Positions 26,784 through 36,989 of a DNA stretch of 64,000 bases are shown one piece after another (position 1 is the stretch's first letter; each line of letters starts with the position of its first letter). Under the pieces are notes generated by a model. The model had not been told where the DNA came from. It saw nothing but the letters and a program-made list of their open reading frames with translations, and searched no databases. The stretch comes from Anopheles merus (lineage: Eukaryota; Arthropoda; Insecta; Diptera; Culicidae). The position numbers and the translations under genes were made by a program. Location: positions 11,472,528 through 11,536,527 of the forward strand of contig NC_054081.1 in NCBI RefSeq assembly GCF_017562075.2, read 5' to 3'.

Positions 26784-29417
26784 TCTAGAAAAATTAAAAA
26801 AAAAACCAAATTTTGATATTAATGCTTGGGCTGCCATGGCTATTGCATATGCCAGTCAGTTTATGTTTCCTGGGAGCACATGACTAGCGTACATAATAAC
26901 GAGAAATTATCAATTGATTTGATAAGTAACTAAAACTTGAAAAGAAGGTTGGTCTCAATGCGTTTCCGCCTGGATGGCTGTGTTTAAATGACTAGCTTAT
27001 ATGATGGGCAATTTTGTACAACAATATTACTTCAAATAATGCAATGAATCGAATGATGTATTATTTTACAAGAAATGGAAAAGCACGGCACAGACTGAAG
27101 ACACACCAAACAAAATAATCATAACCATAAAGGATCAGCCAAATTATTCCATTGATAAGATAAGGGACTGTACAGATGGTCGGGGCGACGGTGGGAAGAA
27201 CTGTATTCTCGTGGCTGAGATAAGCATAGTATCTGGCAGAGTGCCCATTCAATTTGTATCCTTTCCAGCAGCCCTTCGCTACGATTCTGATAACACCTAT
27301 CAAGCTGGCTGAAAATCCTAAAATTTTAAACGGAAACTGATTTTTAAAAGTAAAACGCGTAACGTTCACCAGCGCCATACAGCCAGTGGTGGTAAATAAT
27401 TTTGGCTTGAAAATAGCAACGAGTCGGTCGCTGTGCAATTTGCACATGCAGAAGTAAATCTCATGCACATGCATCGCTACTGATCGGGCTGTTTTACAAG
27501 TGTGTTTCGGTTTGGTTCAGCAAATGGCACGGGGAGACAGAAGTTAGAGAAGAAGAAGCAGAATAAAACAGGTCTAAATCTTGCCTTCTTGCCCGTGTGC
27601 CCGTCAGCCGCAAGGACCATAGACAACAGGTTTTCGGTGCAGCAGCAGCGGCCTGTTTGTAAAGCAACGGCAACAGCATACCCCTTTTCTGATTGCAACG
27701 CTCTCTGTTGCTAGCTGTAAAACGATTTATGCCGTTGATGTCATTTTCCAAACAGAGTGAGTTTCGTAATTTGTGCGCTTGAAAATGCGAATAAGAACAG
27801 GTCAAAACTACACGGTACTGATGAGGATGATTATACAGCAAAAAGCAATGAAAAAGCATAAACAAAAAAATACATTTAGGTAAACGAAATGAGCTCATGA
27901 AGAGGCTAAAAGGGAAATGGTGTGCCTTTTCAAAATAAGCTGTTGGAATGGTCAGTTTGCGAAATCTCCATTTTAAGACTCGAATAAATAAGTTTATCAT
28001 GCCCACTTCAATCTTGTTTAGCTAGCCCTTTCTATTCTTTGCCCGCTTCTCCATGCTGGGAAGGGGCAAGAGCTCTCTGTTCTTTCTCACCGAAACCGGC
28101 GGCCCGTCTATCTATAGATCAGCAAGCCGTCCCAAGACAAAAAAAAGCGCTGTTATTGCACACAGTTGCTTATCATAACACAGCTGACAGCAGTTGAACA
28201 GTTTCAACTTTGCCGTGTATTTCGAGCTATCGTGGGGCAGGCAATACACCATCCCTTACCCGGAAAAAGCGAACAAGTTGTAGCTTAAGTACGAGTAGTG
28301 CCTAATCTTTCCAAAGACTACAGCTGGTAGAAGAAGGTGGTCATGCAACCGCCCACAGCTGGGAGGGAACGCATCCAGGCGGACCAGGAATGACCATATC
28401 GTGCGCTAAATCTTAAAGTCTAGTGTGCTCGGACTGCTTCTGGGGGGGGCGAGCGATTGTTTTGTTAAGCAATACGTAGACACGGACCGAGTGGGCTGTA
28501 TGCATTGAGACAGAAACCTCTGTTAAAAGCTTAAAATAAATCGGTCATATGAGAGCCGAACCGAATTATTGTTACAACAATACAGCAAAGCAAAAGCAAC
28601 AGCATACAACGGTAGAACGTATGAAAACCTGTGATTTACGACATTTGAAAGATGAAGTCCCAACAGAAAAGTGGCGGAATAGTACACGCAGATTAATAGT
28701 AACACTTGAAGTGTATTAAACTCACTTGTTGTTAGCACTGCCGTTCTCGCACGCCTCAATCGTGGAAACGATCTACACAGCAACGCTGTCAGCTACGTAC
28801 ATTTGCATCAGCAGGTTGGCCAGCACAAAGCTACCGCTCGATGCATTCGGCTGGCGAGCAGGGTTGATTGCGCGGGTACGCAAGGAAAACAAATTAAAAA
28901 CACACGAAATAATAAGGACAAACAAAATGACAAAATCAAAACAAAAACCGAAACAGACCGCAAGGCCCCGCAGTCGAACGAGTACGGGAACGAAAAATAC
29001 ACTGCAGGAAAGGGTACGCAGCTGTCAGATCCCATCTGATGTGCTGATTGCGTGTGTGTATGTGTGTGTGATACCCAGAGAACAAAAGCACGCGCGTGCT
29101 GGTTCGTTCTGTCCAAGTTATATCAATATTTAGAAGCGACAGTCTTGCAGCGGTAGAGTGAACTGAAATGCCGGCTTGGATTTGAATTTGGAAAGGGACG
29201 GCGTGGGAGATTTTAAAACCTGTGTGTGTGTGTTTTTTTTTAAGAAAACACGGCAAGTGATTTCGAGCAGTTTGCGACCTCGTAGGTGTGTGTTTTTTTT
29301 TTGTTCGTGTTCTCGCTTCTCGGTGGCAATACAAAAAAGCCTAAAGGCCGAAAATACACGGACCGGAATTTCACGGCCGTGGAATTCCGCATGCTGTCAA
29401 ACCTATATACAAACTCT
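26784..29417. other. Upstream region and probable 5' UTR intron of the XPR1-type gene
   Basis: The acceptor TTTTTCTAG at about 26785-26790 (minus strand) opens a leader exon that reaches the XPR1 start codon, so the first non-coding exon should lie somewhere to the right. The 28.7-29.4 kb part is richer in G and C and contains promoter-like sequence, but no transcription start can be fixed. A 137-codon minus-strand open frame at 27061-27474 has no recognisable features, and I do not support it as a gene. Confidence 0.4.
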
Positions 29418-30998
29418 CAAGTGCCACAAATCCACTAAACGACCTCTAAACGGGTTCTAAACGACTTAGGCTCTCTACCTAAACGGAATATAGAAAGACT
29501 TTGTTTAACAGACGGCAAACGACTCATAAAAATAGCAAAAAAGCTGGTAGCGCCATCTGTTGGTGGGATACCCAACCAGTGGAGTTTCCTCACTTGGAGG
29601 AGAGTTTTCTCATTTCCTCTATACAGTTATATGGTTTTGCATTGAAATTATGCATCGCTAGAACGGCGATACGATCGTTTAAATACTAAACTTCAATGTG
29701 AACCACCGGCACTGAAGCAAGTGAGATTGAATGATGGTCGATGGTGTTGATTCCCATGTATCTGATGATGAAAGTGCTATCTCAAGCGCCACAGATCCCA
29801 AATAGCCAGCTCGTACTTTATAGCTGATTTAGGGCTGTTTAACGAAAAATTGTTCCGATGTCGTACTTTGTGGCTGATTAAGAGATAGACGGTACTTTGC
29901 GGAACTATGGAGCTTTTTAACAGGCACATGGTACTCTTTGGAACTTTGCGGCTGATTAGCACTTTGTGTAGGGTTCATGATAGAACTTTAAGGCTTGTTA
30001 AGAGTGTGTATCGAACTTGGTGGAACTTCATAGCTTTATAATGCATGGCATCGGTACAAGGTGGATCTTGTCAAAGTGTCAAAGAGAGACGCCGTCAATC
30101 ATCTCATTGCTGCTGTACAAGTTAGATTCGATAATTGAAGAATGAATAATGAGTGAAGTGATTGTGAATTATCAGTAAATTGTGTAAAATTTTGTGTAAT
30201 TCATCAATACAAAGGATTTAAAAATATACACATGTGTTTAAACGAAACAAATCTTGCTGTTTATTTCATCGATGACGCTTGCTTGAAAATAAAACACAAA
30301 GAAAAATAATCCCTGGCATCGTGACATAAGGAAGCTGCTTAGGCGCTGTTTGAAAGACCCACATAGAACTTTGATGCTGTTTATCTACTGCAAAAGGCGA
30401 ATTAGAGCAGCGATCTTTAGCGTGCCAAAATGAGCTGCTTAAGCAATTCTGGCTATTTGGGATTAAGCTTAAACGACTGCAATATCATATCGCCACAGAA
30501 AAAAACGGAAGCTCCATAACTTCAATGGTTAGCTCAATAAATGGCGTTTTATAACTCATCATTATATAGCTGTCCTTTTCGTGCAATGCGTTTCACCTAA
30601 CTTTTTCTAGTCATGGCCTATATACCCTTCAACCCCAGATACGTGAGTATCAACACCTACACCCTTTACTCAAATCTCACTTGCATCTCAGTGCTGGTGG
30701 GTAACATTAGAGTTTATTATTTAAACAATCGTATCGCCGTTCTAGTTCTAGCGATGCATAACTTCAATGCGAAACCATACAACAGTACAGAGGAAATGAG
30801 AAAGCTCTCCTCCAAGCGAGGAAGCTCCACAGGTTGGGTATCCCACAAACAGATGGCGCCACCAGCTTTTTTGCTATTTTTAGAATGCATGAGTCGTTTG
30901 CCGTCTGCTAAACGAAGTCTTTCTATATTCCGTTTAGGTAGAGAATTTGAGGCGTTTAGAAGCCGTTTAGTGGTCGTTTAGTGGATTTGTGGCACTTG
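29418..30998. mobile_element. Composite 1.6 kb element with long inverted arms
   Basis: Both ends carry CAAGTGCCACAAATCC as inverted repeats (29418 onward, and reverse complement ending at 30998). The similarity continues inward for about 330-380 bp: the left arm 29418-29760 mirrors the right arm 30612-30998, including CGGAATATAGAAAGACTT, GCCATCTGTT and ATGCATCGCTAGAAC segments. A different MITE (29797-30464) sits in the middle. The 122-codon open frame in the right arm is not a gene. A third related arm lies at 32047-32390. Confidence 0.75.
29797..30464 (+). mobile_element. MITE copy A with CCCAAATAGCCAG ends
   Basis: The element starts CCCAAATAGCCAGC and ends CTGGCTATTTGGG, which are perfect inverted termini. 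The ~670-bp interior is non-coding and closely matches copy B (42409-43073) in reverse orientation. The flanks, CAAGCGCCACAGAT on the left and ATTAAGCTTAAACG on the right, rejoin to a sequence found uninterrupted at 32585-32615. This shows insertion with duplication of an AT dinucleotide. Confidence 0.85.
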
Positions 30999-31570
30999 GG
31001 ACTGCAGTAAACTCCATATGAAATATGGAAATCACTAGCGACCATAACTAGAAGTTCAGCATTGATTACTCAGGCCCGTAATTTCAAGAGATGCGATGAA
31101 ATTGGACCTACCGGGAATATAAATTGAAACTCCTACCGAAAACTACCGATCAAAATTTGTCGCTCCTACCGAAAACCACCATAAAAATCTGGCCACACTG
31201 TGTTCATGTTTTATGGTGGAGCTCTGCAAAAATGGTCTTTTCTGGATAATAGATGAGCCATCGAACCAAGAGTTTGACAAGCCTGCTCGAGCCAAATGTC
31301 AATGGAGTTTCTAAACAATAATTTTTACACGAACCAAGCTGAAAGGAAATTTACGCATTAAAAAGGGGGAAAGAAAGATGACAATGCAAAAAAGTGGTCG
31401 CATATTTTTTCATATCATGAATGATAGTGATTCCAACACCATTCAATACAACCCTGCACAAACAATGCCGTGTGCTGAGCTTAGGGGCAGCACTGGACAA
31501 CCTCAGCAGAAACCCCAAGCATCACATATAGGGGTTAAATGACTGGAACAGCGATCTCAAATCTAAAAAA

Positions 31571-31827
31571 AACCGTTACCATTCAAATAGACATAGAGTG
31601 AAAACATATTGCGCTCGTCTTCGATGAGTTGCGTTGATAAATTTCATACCGCGTAGATGAAAGTAGCTCATTTTTGCATTAATCTGCTGAGTTTTGCATT
31701 AATCTAGCTCGTTAACAAACTGGATATTTCAAGTGTTTCGGATGATGGAGAGACATCGCGCCAGGCAAATAGCTCTGTTTGCGAAACTGAGCTACTTTTT
31801 TGACGCTCTATGTCTATTAGAACGGTT
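31571..31827. mobile_element. Small palindromic MITE with AACCGTT...AATAGACATAGAG ends
   Basis: The left end (AACCGTTACCATTC, then AAATAGACATAGAG) mirrors the right end, whose reverse complement reads AACCGTTCTAATAGACATAG. The element is about 255 bp and non-coding, and lies between the larger inverted-repeat elements of this cluster. Confidence 0.6.
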
Positions 31828-31845
31828 ACATATCGAAGGCGACTG

Positions 31846-32760
31846 CCGTTTAGCCGTTTCGAACCCGTTTAGTGGTCATTTAGTGGATTTGTGACACTTG
31901 GAAAACTGTCAAAACCATCAAAACCCGGGCTAGAATCGACCGGGCTTAAGACGAAAATAAAGCTTAAATAACAGCCCAAGCGTCACAATTGAACTAAACG
32001 ACTACGCGGTTTAAACGACTCAAGCTCTCGATAAAATGACTAAACCCAAGTGCCACAAATCGACTAAACGACCACTCTCTGCCTAAACGGAATATAAAAA
32101 ACTTGGTTTAGCAGACGGTGAACGACTCATGTATTCTAAAAAAAAAAGCAAAAAGCTGGTGGTGCCATCTGTTTGTGGGATACCTAACCTGTGGAGCTTC
32201 CTCGCTTGGAGGAGAGCTTTCTCATTTCCTCTGTACTGTTGTATGGTTTCGCATTGAAGTTATGCATCGCTAGAACTAGAACAGCGATACGATTGTTTAA
32301 ATACTAAACTCCAACGGAACCTACCAGTACTGAAGCAAGTGAGATTTGAGAAATGGTCGTTGGTGTTGATACCCACGTATCTGACCACACGAACATTCAT
32401 ATAGATTTTTACTCAGAAAGTTAGAAGGCTATATAGGTCATTATAAGATGAAACTTGTCGAAACACATTGCAAGAAAAGGATAGCAATATAATGATGAGT
32501 ATTACAATACGCCATCTGTTGATCAAACCAATGAAGCTGTGAAGCTTTCATTTTTTTCCTATGGATATTCAATTTTCCAGTCGTTTAAGCTTAATCTGTG
32601 GCGCTTGGGTATTTGGGGTGTAAAGCTCCCAACTTAAACGGAATATAAAAAGACTTCGTTTAGTAGACGGCAAACGACCTACGCATTCTAAAAATAGTAA
32701 AAAAAAGTAGTTTACTCAATAGAATGCGTTTTATGACTCATTATTATATTACTGTCATGA
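31846..32760. mobile_element. Cluster of partial CAAGYGCCACARAT-ended element copies
   Basis: Fragments with the same terminal motif as the 29.4 kb element occur at 31846-31901 (right end), about 31977 (left end), 32047-32390 (a full arm with AAACGGAATATAAAA and GCCATCTGTTTG) and 32580-32720. They are jumbled and partial. The sequence CAAGCGCCACAGATTAAGC, read on the minus strand at 32585-32615, is the empty-site paralogue for MITE copy A. Confidence 0.6.
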
Positions 32761-32805
32761 ATGTTTGAAATGTGCCCTTAATTATAACGTTTTTTTTTGT
32801 TATAC

Positions 32806-33027
32806 AGGGTTTCCACGATTTATTGATCAGTTCCCATGATTTTTTGGTGCATTCCCACGATTTCTTATCGTATCCGATAGATTTTTGATTCGTTCCCATT
32901 ATTTTATTTTTTTTTCGATTGGATATCAATACAATTGAACGGCAAAAAAATCGTGGAAAGGCATAAAATAAATATGAAAACCCACCAAAAATTGATGGGA
33001 ACCAACCAATAAATCGTGGGAAACCCT
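32806..33027. mobile_element. MITE with AGGGTTTCC...CACGATTTATTG ends
   Basis: The left end AGGGTTTCCACGATTTATTG and the reverse complement of the right end, AGGGTTTCCCACGATTTATT, match over about 20 bases with one indel. The 220-bp element contains further CCCA(C/T)GATTT-type inverted sub-repeats and can fold over much of its length. It lies about 300 bp upstream of the RpS30 leader. Confidence 0.7.
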
Positions 33028-33333
33028 ATAACATTATGCTCTGAAAACCTTTTTTTACAAATATCCTCCTCTGCACATAATGTTATCTTTGTAATTAACT
33101 GTCATTTCTCAACAGCACGAATAAACGGACAGCCGGATAAAAACGGCGATCTTCTGTACAATATAAAAAAATCGCACGGCATTTCCAAAACTGCTCGAAT
33201 TCGGGTTGCCCTACGTTCACCTCGGCCGGGACTTGCTTCTGCGAGCATGCTCTGGCTAATGAAAAGGCCTTTTCTCACTGGTTCGCGGCGAGCTGTCGCC
33301 ACAATTTCCGACTAGACGCTGACATCCCACATG

Positions 33334-33346
33334 CCTCTTTCTTTTC
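33334..33346 (+). promoter_or_regulatory. 5' TOP-like pyrimidine tract of RpS30
   Basis: The run CCTCTTTCTTTTC resembles the 5' terminal oligopyrimidine tract that starts ribosomal protein mRNAs and couples their translation to TOR signalling. A plausible donor (GTACGT at 33367) follows, and an acceptor (CTGTTTTAG ending at 33676) lies before the coding exon, implying a short 5' UTR intron. The exact transcription start is inferred, not seen. Confidence 0.45.
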
Positions 33347-33723
33347 GAGTTTGCATTCCGCACAGGGTACGTGTCTCACGAAATGCTAAGTTAATTTTGG
33401 CTCGTTTTTGGTAAACCTGGGTTGGACTAGTCAGTAAAATGTGTTCGCTTAACGTAGTTTGCGTGGTGCTGTGTATGATTTTGAGCATGATTTGTGCTTC
33501 AGTTTAATCTTTCCACCGCTGGCCATCATATGTCGCGCACTATGCGTGGTGGTGTCTAGGTTTATCTTCTGTCGGCTTTCTTAAAAATTGTCCACTTATA
33601 CCCACCTCGTGTCTGAAATGCGTGTTTATCTGAACGCTTCGCCCAACTGATGGTCACATTTTGTTCTCTGTTTTAGTTGCTACAAACCATCGCGCTTGAT
33701 TAATTTTAAGCCAATCACTGAAG

Positions 33724-36700
33724 ATGCAGCTGCACGTTCGAGGTCTAAACACGCACGTCTTGGACGTCCAGCCGGGTGACAGCATTAGCCATGTTAAGGT
33801 AAGTGTAATTAAATTGAATTGATTGAATCAAATAAGTGCAATGGCCATCAGCGGCCATGCTTGTGGAATGGTGGTCGTTGCTATTCTAGAACCACGATTA
33901 AACACGGTTTCCATTGAATTCGGTCGGATGCGTTCGCAGTGCTATTTCTTGTAAATAATGTGTTGCTTTACATTGAGGCTCAAGTTGAAGCTTGATTCGT
34001 GACGGCATTTGCAGTGAACAGCAGAGTCATCTGTGTCACATCGGCTAGACTCCCTAGAATCGCTGCTAGAATAACTTTGAACGTTTGAACCGCAGCGCCT
34101 TTCTTCACTATGGTTCTGCGGTATAGGTTTATATCAATACAAATGCAAATGGTGAAGAGATTCATGTTAAATTCTGGAAACTTTGTACATGCTTCGGTAC
34201 GGCCCCGATTGTGCGATACTGTCTTAAAATCAAGATCAAAACAAGCGTTTAGAACCTGCCAGTAATGTTATCACTCCTTCAAAAATAATGCACTGTTATA
34301 ATACTGTTATTTGCAGCGAACAGCAGAGTCATCTGTGACACATCGGCTAGACTCCCTAGAATCGCTGCTAGAGTAACTTTGAACGTTTGAACCGCAGCGC
34401 CTTTCTTCACTATGGTTCTGCGGTATAGGTTTATATCAATACAATCGTTAACTAGCGAAGAGATTCATGTTAGCTTCAGCAAACTTTACCAAACCGTACA
34501 TGCTTCCTAAAATGAACGAGAGAGCTGCGGTTTAAGAACGTTTGCCAAATTATAAGTGAATCCAAACAAAACAAACATCTTTAGCCTCCTGTGCGAAGAT
34601 AAGATGTGTACGACCAAACTGTTATTATTTGATACCACATTAAAATAATACTTTGCAAATCGATCCTGCTCTGTGTAAGCATCCACATCTTGGCCAGGTA
34701 TACATGTCTTCCATCGTGATGTATCTCTAGAGTGTATGCTAGATAAAAGCGCGAGAATATCTACTCTGTATTAACGTTCCATTTCGTTATAATTGAGGCC
34801 ATAAATCTCGCCACAAAATTAGCCTTTCCTTACAAATGAGCAGGTACCAGGTATTGATGATAAGAATGTACGCTATATTAGCATCCACATCTTGGCCAGG
34901 TATACACGCAATACACGTGATATATCTCTAAAGTGTATGCAAAAGTAATGCGAGAATATCTACTCGGTATTAACATTCTATTTCGTTATAATCGAGGCCA
35001 TAAATCTTGCTACAAACAAGCCTTTTGGATATATCGTATAGTTTCAGCAGGTTTTGTTGCCACGAGCGGCAACATTCAATGATAAAGGGATTCAACAACA
35101 TATGTCAGACAATATAAGCATCCATATCTTGGCCAGGTATACATGTCTTCCATCGTGATGTATCTCTAGAGTGTATGCTAGAAAAACGCGAGTATATCTA
35201 CTCTGTAGTAACGTTCTGTTTCGTTATAATCGAGGCCATAAATCTCGCTACAAAATAAGCAGGTGTCAGGTAAATTTCTTTGATCAATTGATAACAATAA
35301 TTCACTCTGTGCAAGCATCCACATCTTGGCCGGATATACACGGCTTACATCGTGGTTTATCTCTAAAGTGTATGCAAGAGTAATGCGAAAATATCTACTC
35401 GGCATTAACGTCTTATTGCGTTATAATCGAGGCCATAACTTTCGCAACAAATAATTAAATTGATGGTACAACTGCCGGAGCCGCTTACAAACGCACTGAA
35501 TTTTAAATATTAATTTTTTATGATGTGAAAGAATATTTATTTTTTATGAAAGAATCTTATGGACGTTTTATTTTCTGAAGTACAAGTACATTGCTGTTCA
35601 AAATCAATTTACCGGCAGACACCAGCGGATCTTTGCAGCTACTTCCATACCCAAGATCCTCCTATCTAAAACACTGCCCAAACTATACGCAGGAAACATT
35701 GAGACACGGATTGGTCTTGACTGTGTAGAACAATCCGTGGTATTTATTGCGTCCACAAAGAAAATGAATACTTGATTTATAAGGAGGATTTATTTTACTG
35801 GCAGACACCAGCGGATCTTTGCAGGTTCATTCCATACTCAAGATCCTCCTATCAAAAACACTGCCCAAAATATACACACAGGAAGCATTGAGACACGGAT
35901 TGGTCTTGATTGTGTAGAACAATCCGTGGTATTTATTGCGTCCACAAAGAAAATGATAACTTTATTTTACCGGCAGACACCAGCGGATCTTTGCAGCTAC
36001 TTCCGTACTCAAGATCCTCCTATCAAAAACACTGCCCAAAATATACACACAGGAAGCATTGAGAAACGGTTGTGTCTTGATTGAGTAGAACATACCGTGG
36101 TTTTAATTTGCTTCCATAAAAAATACTAATAGAAATGAATTTCACGCATTGCTTTTTACACCGGCAGGCACCAGCGGATCCTTGCCGATACCCACACGCA
36201 TTGATCCTCCTACAAAACAATTCTGCCCAAAGAATACACAAGGAACATTGAGAAGCGGATGTTACTTGCTTGTATAGAACAATCCGTGGTATTAATTGCT
36301 TCCACATTATAACGTCACGATTTGCTTCAATTTGTAAACAGCACACAAGAATAGCACACTGCACTCCGAAATGTTCCGTTGTAAATGATCCACAATAATC
36401 AAGACAGCATCTTCGCTTTTTTTTTGTTTTCTTCCCATTTTCGTGTCCCCCCCCCCTTTACTAGGCTGTTCTGGCAGGACTAGAGTCCGTCGACGCTCAG
36501 GAACTGAACCTCTACTGCGAAGGCGTACCACTCGGCGAGGATGTGACCGTATCTCAGCTGACCTCGGTCGAACTGGACCTCACCGTCAGCCTGCTCGGTG
36601 GTAAGGTGCACGGTTCGCTCGCCCGTGCCGGCAAAGTGAAGGGACAAACGCCCAAGGTCGAAAAGAAGGAAAAGAAGAAGAAGAAGACGGGCCGTGCTAA

Positions 36701-36785
36701 GCGTCGCATTCAGTACAACCGGCGTTTCTCGAGCGTGGTGCAGGCGTACGGACGCCGCCGCGGTCCGAATGCCAACTCAGCCTAA
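33724..36785 (+). CDS. RpS30: Ubiquitin-like/ribosomal protein eS30 fusion (FAU type), two coding exons
   Basis: This encodes the small-subunit ribosomal protein eS30 made as a C-terminal fusion to a ubiquitin-like domain, which is cleaved after a Gly-Gly. Coding exons are 33724-33798 and 36465-36785 (phase 0, donor GTAAGT, acceptor TTTACTAG), giving 131 residues. The ubiquitin-like part is residues 1-71, starting MQLHVRGLNTHVLDV and ending SLLGG. The eS30 part follows as KVHGSLARAGKVKGQTPKVE, then a lysine tract, TGRAKRRIQYNRRF and a GPNANSA tail. AATAAA lies at 36942-36947. The 2.67 kb intron is far longer than the coding sequence and hosts ten H/ACA snoRNA-like units, so this gene probably doubles as a snoRNA host. 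Confidence 0.97.
34012..34144 (+). ncRNA. H/ACA snoRNA-like unit, family 1 copy 1
   Basis: Two-hairpin unit in the RpS30 intron. Hairpin 1 is closed by AGCAG/CTGCT (34020-34024 with 34063-34067). The hinge AGAATA at 34068-34073 fits ANANNA. Hairpin 2 is closed by CCGCAG/CTGCGG and an outer TTGA/TCAA. ACA is at 34139-34141, three nucleotides from the inferred end. The 16 nt from the upper stem to ACA fits the pseudouridylation-pocket spacing rule. The unit is nearly identical to copy 2. Confidence 0.75.
34314..34446 (+). ncRNA. H/ACA snoRNA-like unit, family 1 copy 2
   Basis: Near-identical duplicate of the 34.01 kb unit, with hinge AGAGTA at 34370-34375 and ACA at 34441-34443. The duplicated segment extends about 60 bp past the ACA box, so the duplication included intron flanks. 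The rRNA or snRNA target was not worked out. Confidence 0.75.
34674..34818 (+). ncRNA. H/ACA snoRNA-like unit, family 2 copy 1
   Basis: Hairpin 1 is closed by AGCAT/ATGCT (34678-34682 with 34736-34740). The hinge AGATAA follows immediately. Hairpin 2 is closed by GCGAGA/TCTCGC (34751-34756 with 34806-34811), with ACA at 34813-34815. About 15 nt separate the upper stem (GAG) from ACA, as expected for an H/ACA guide pocket. Confidence 0.8.
34875..35017 (+). ncRNA. H/ACA snoRNA-like unit, family 2 copy 2
   Basis: Diverged duplicate of family 2. Hairpin 1 is GCAT/ATGC, the hinge is AAAGTA at 34942-34947, hairpin 2 is GCGAGA/TCTTGC with one G-U pair, and ACA is at 35012-35014. The loops differ from copy 1 more than the stems do. 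Confidence 0.75.
35112..35255 (+). ncRNA. H/ACA snoRNA-like unit, family 2 copy 3
   Basis: Close to copy 1. It has AGCAT/ATGCT at 35117-35121 and 35175-35179, hinge AGAAAA at 35180-35185, GCGAG/CTCGC closing hairpin 2, and ACA at 35250-35252. Confidence 0.78.
35309..35452 (+). ncRNA. H/ACA snoRNA-like unit, family 2 copy 4
   Basis: Has GCAT/ATGC in hairpin 1, hinge AGAGTA at 35377-35382, and ACA at 35447-35449. Hairpin 2 is closed by GCGAAA/TTTCGC, where copy 1 has GCGAGA/TCTCGC. Both strands changed together, so selection on the fold is likely. Confidence 0.78.
35610..35760 (+). ncRNA. H/ACA snoRNA-like unit, family 3 copy 1
   Basis: Hairpin 1 is closed by GGCAG/CTGCC (35614-35618 with 35674-35678), with an inner GGATCTT/AAGATCC stem. 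The hinge is AAACTA at 35680-35685. Hairpin 2 has a perfect CACGGATTG/CAATCCGTG upper stem, 15 nt from ACA at 35755-35757, and a lower CGCA/TGCG stem. Confidence 0.8.
35797..35949 (+). ncRNA. H/ACA snoRNA-like unit, family 3 copy 2
   Basis: Same architecture as copy 1: GGCAG/CTGCC, hinge AAAATA at 35867-35872, upper stem CACGGATTG/CAATCCGTG, and ACA at 35944-35946. The lower stem of hairpin 2 is weaker than in copy 1. Confidence 0.77.
35969..36121 (+). ncRNA. H/ACA snoRNA-like unit, family 3 copy 3 (ATA box)
   Basis: Hairpin 1 (GGCAG/CTGCC) and the hinge (AAAATA at 36038-36043) are intact, but hairpin 2 has diverged (ACGGT/ACCGT core) and the terminal box reads ATA at 36116-36118 instead of ACA. 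ATA boxes occur in some functional H/ACA RNAs, so this may be a specialised or a decaying copy. Confidence 0.6.
36160..36309 (+). ncRNA. H/ACA snoRNA-like unit, family 3 copy 4
   Basis: Has GGCAG/CTGCC at 36163-36167 and 36223-36227, and an AAAGAATA hinge at 36229-36236. The upper stem GCGGAT of hairpin 2 pairs with ATCCGT in part, and ACA is at 36304-36306. It is the most diverged ACA-bearing copy and lies 155 nt before the RpS30 acceptor. Confidence 0.68.
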
Positions 36786-36941
36786 GAGTGTTGGTCTCTC
36801 TGATGGGGGCGCAAGTCAAAACGGAGGGGGCTGTATTCATTTGTGTGTCTGGTCGGCGAAAAAGTTCAAGCGATGCGATTAAAGCCAGCAGCACAATCTA
36901 AGTTGCGTGCCGTGATGTAACGAGGATTTGTTGGTTTCGTC

Positions 36942-36947
36942 AATAAA
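36942..36947 (+). terminator. Polyadenylation signal AATAAA of RpS30
   Basis: A canonical AATAAA lies 157 nt past the RpS30 stop codon and is the first one downstream on the plus strand. Confidence 0.7.
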
Positions 36948-36989
36948 AAAAGAAGGCTTAAACTTTAATGTGAACGTGACCCGATTTTC

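Noticed and set aside
27061..27474. 137-codon minus-strand frame upstream of the XPR1-type gene
   Set aside because: Hydrophobic but without recognisable motifs, in AT-rich sequence within the likely 5' UTR intron. I could not separate it from chance.
30613..30981. 122-codon plus-strand frame
   Set aside because: It lies wholly within an inverted arm of a non-coding element. The paired arm does not preserve the frame.
33016..33315. 99-codon frame just upstream of RpS30
   Set aside because: It crosses the MITE end and the probable RpS30 promoter, has opposite-strand frames over the same bases, and has no motif.
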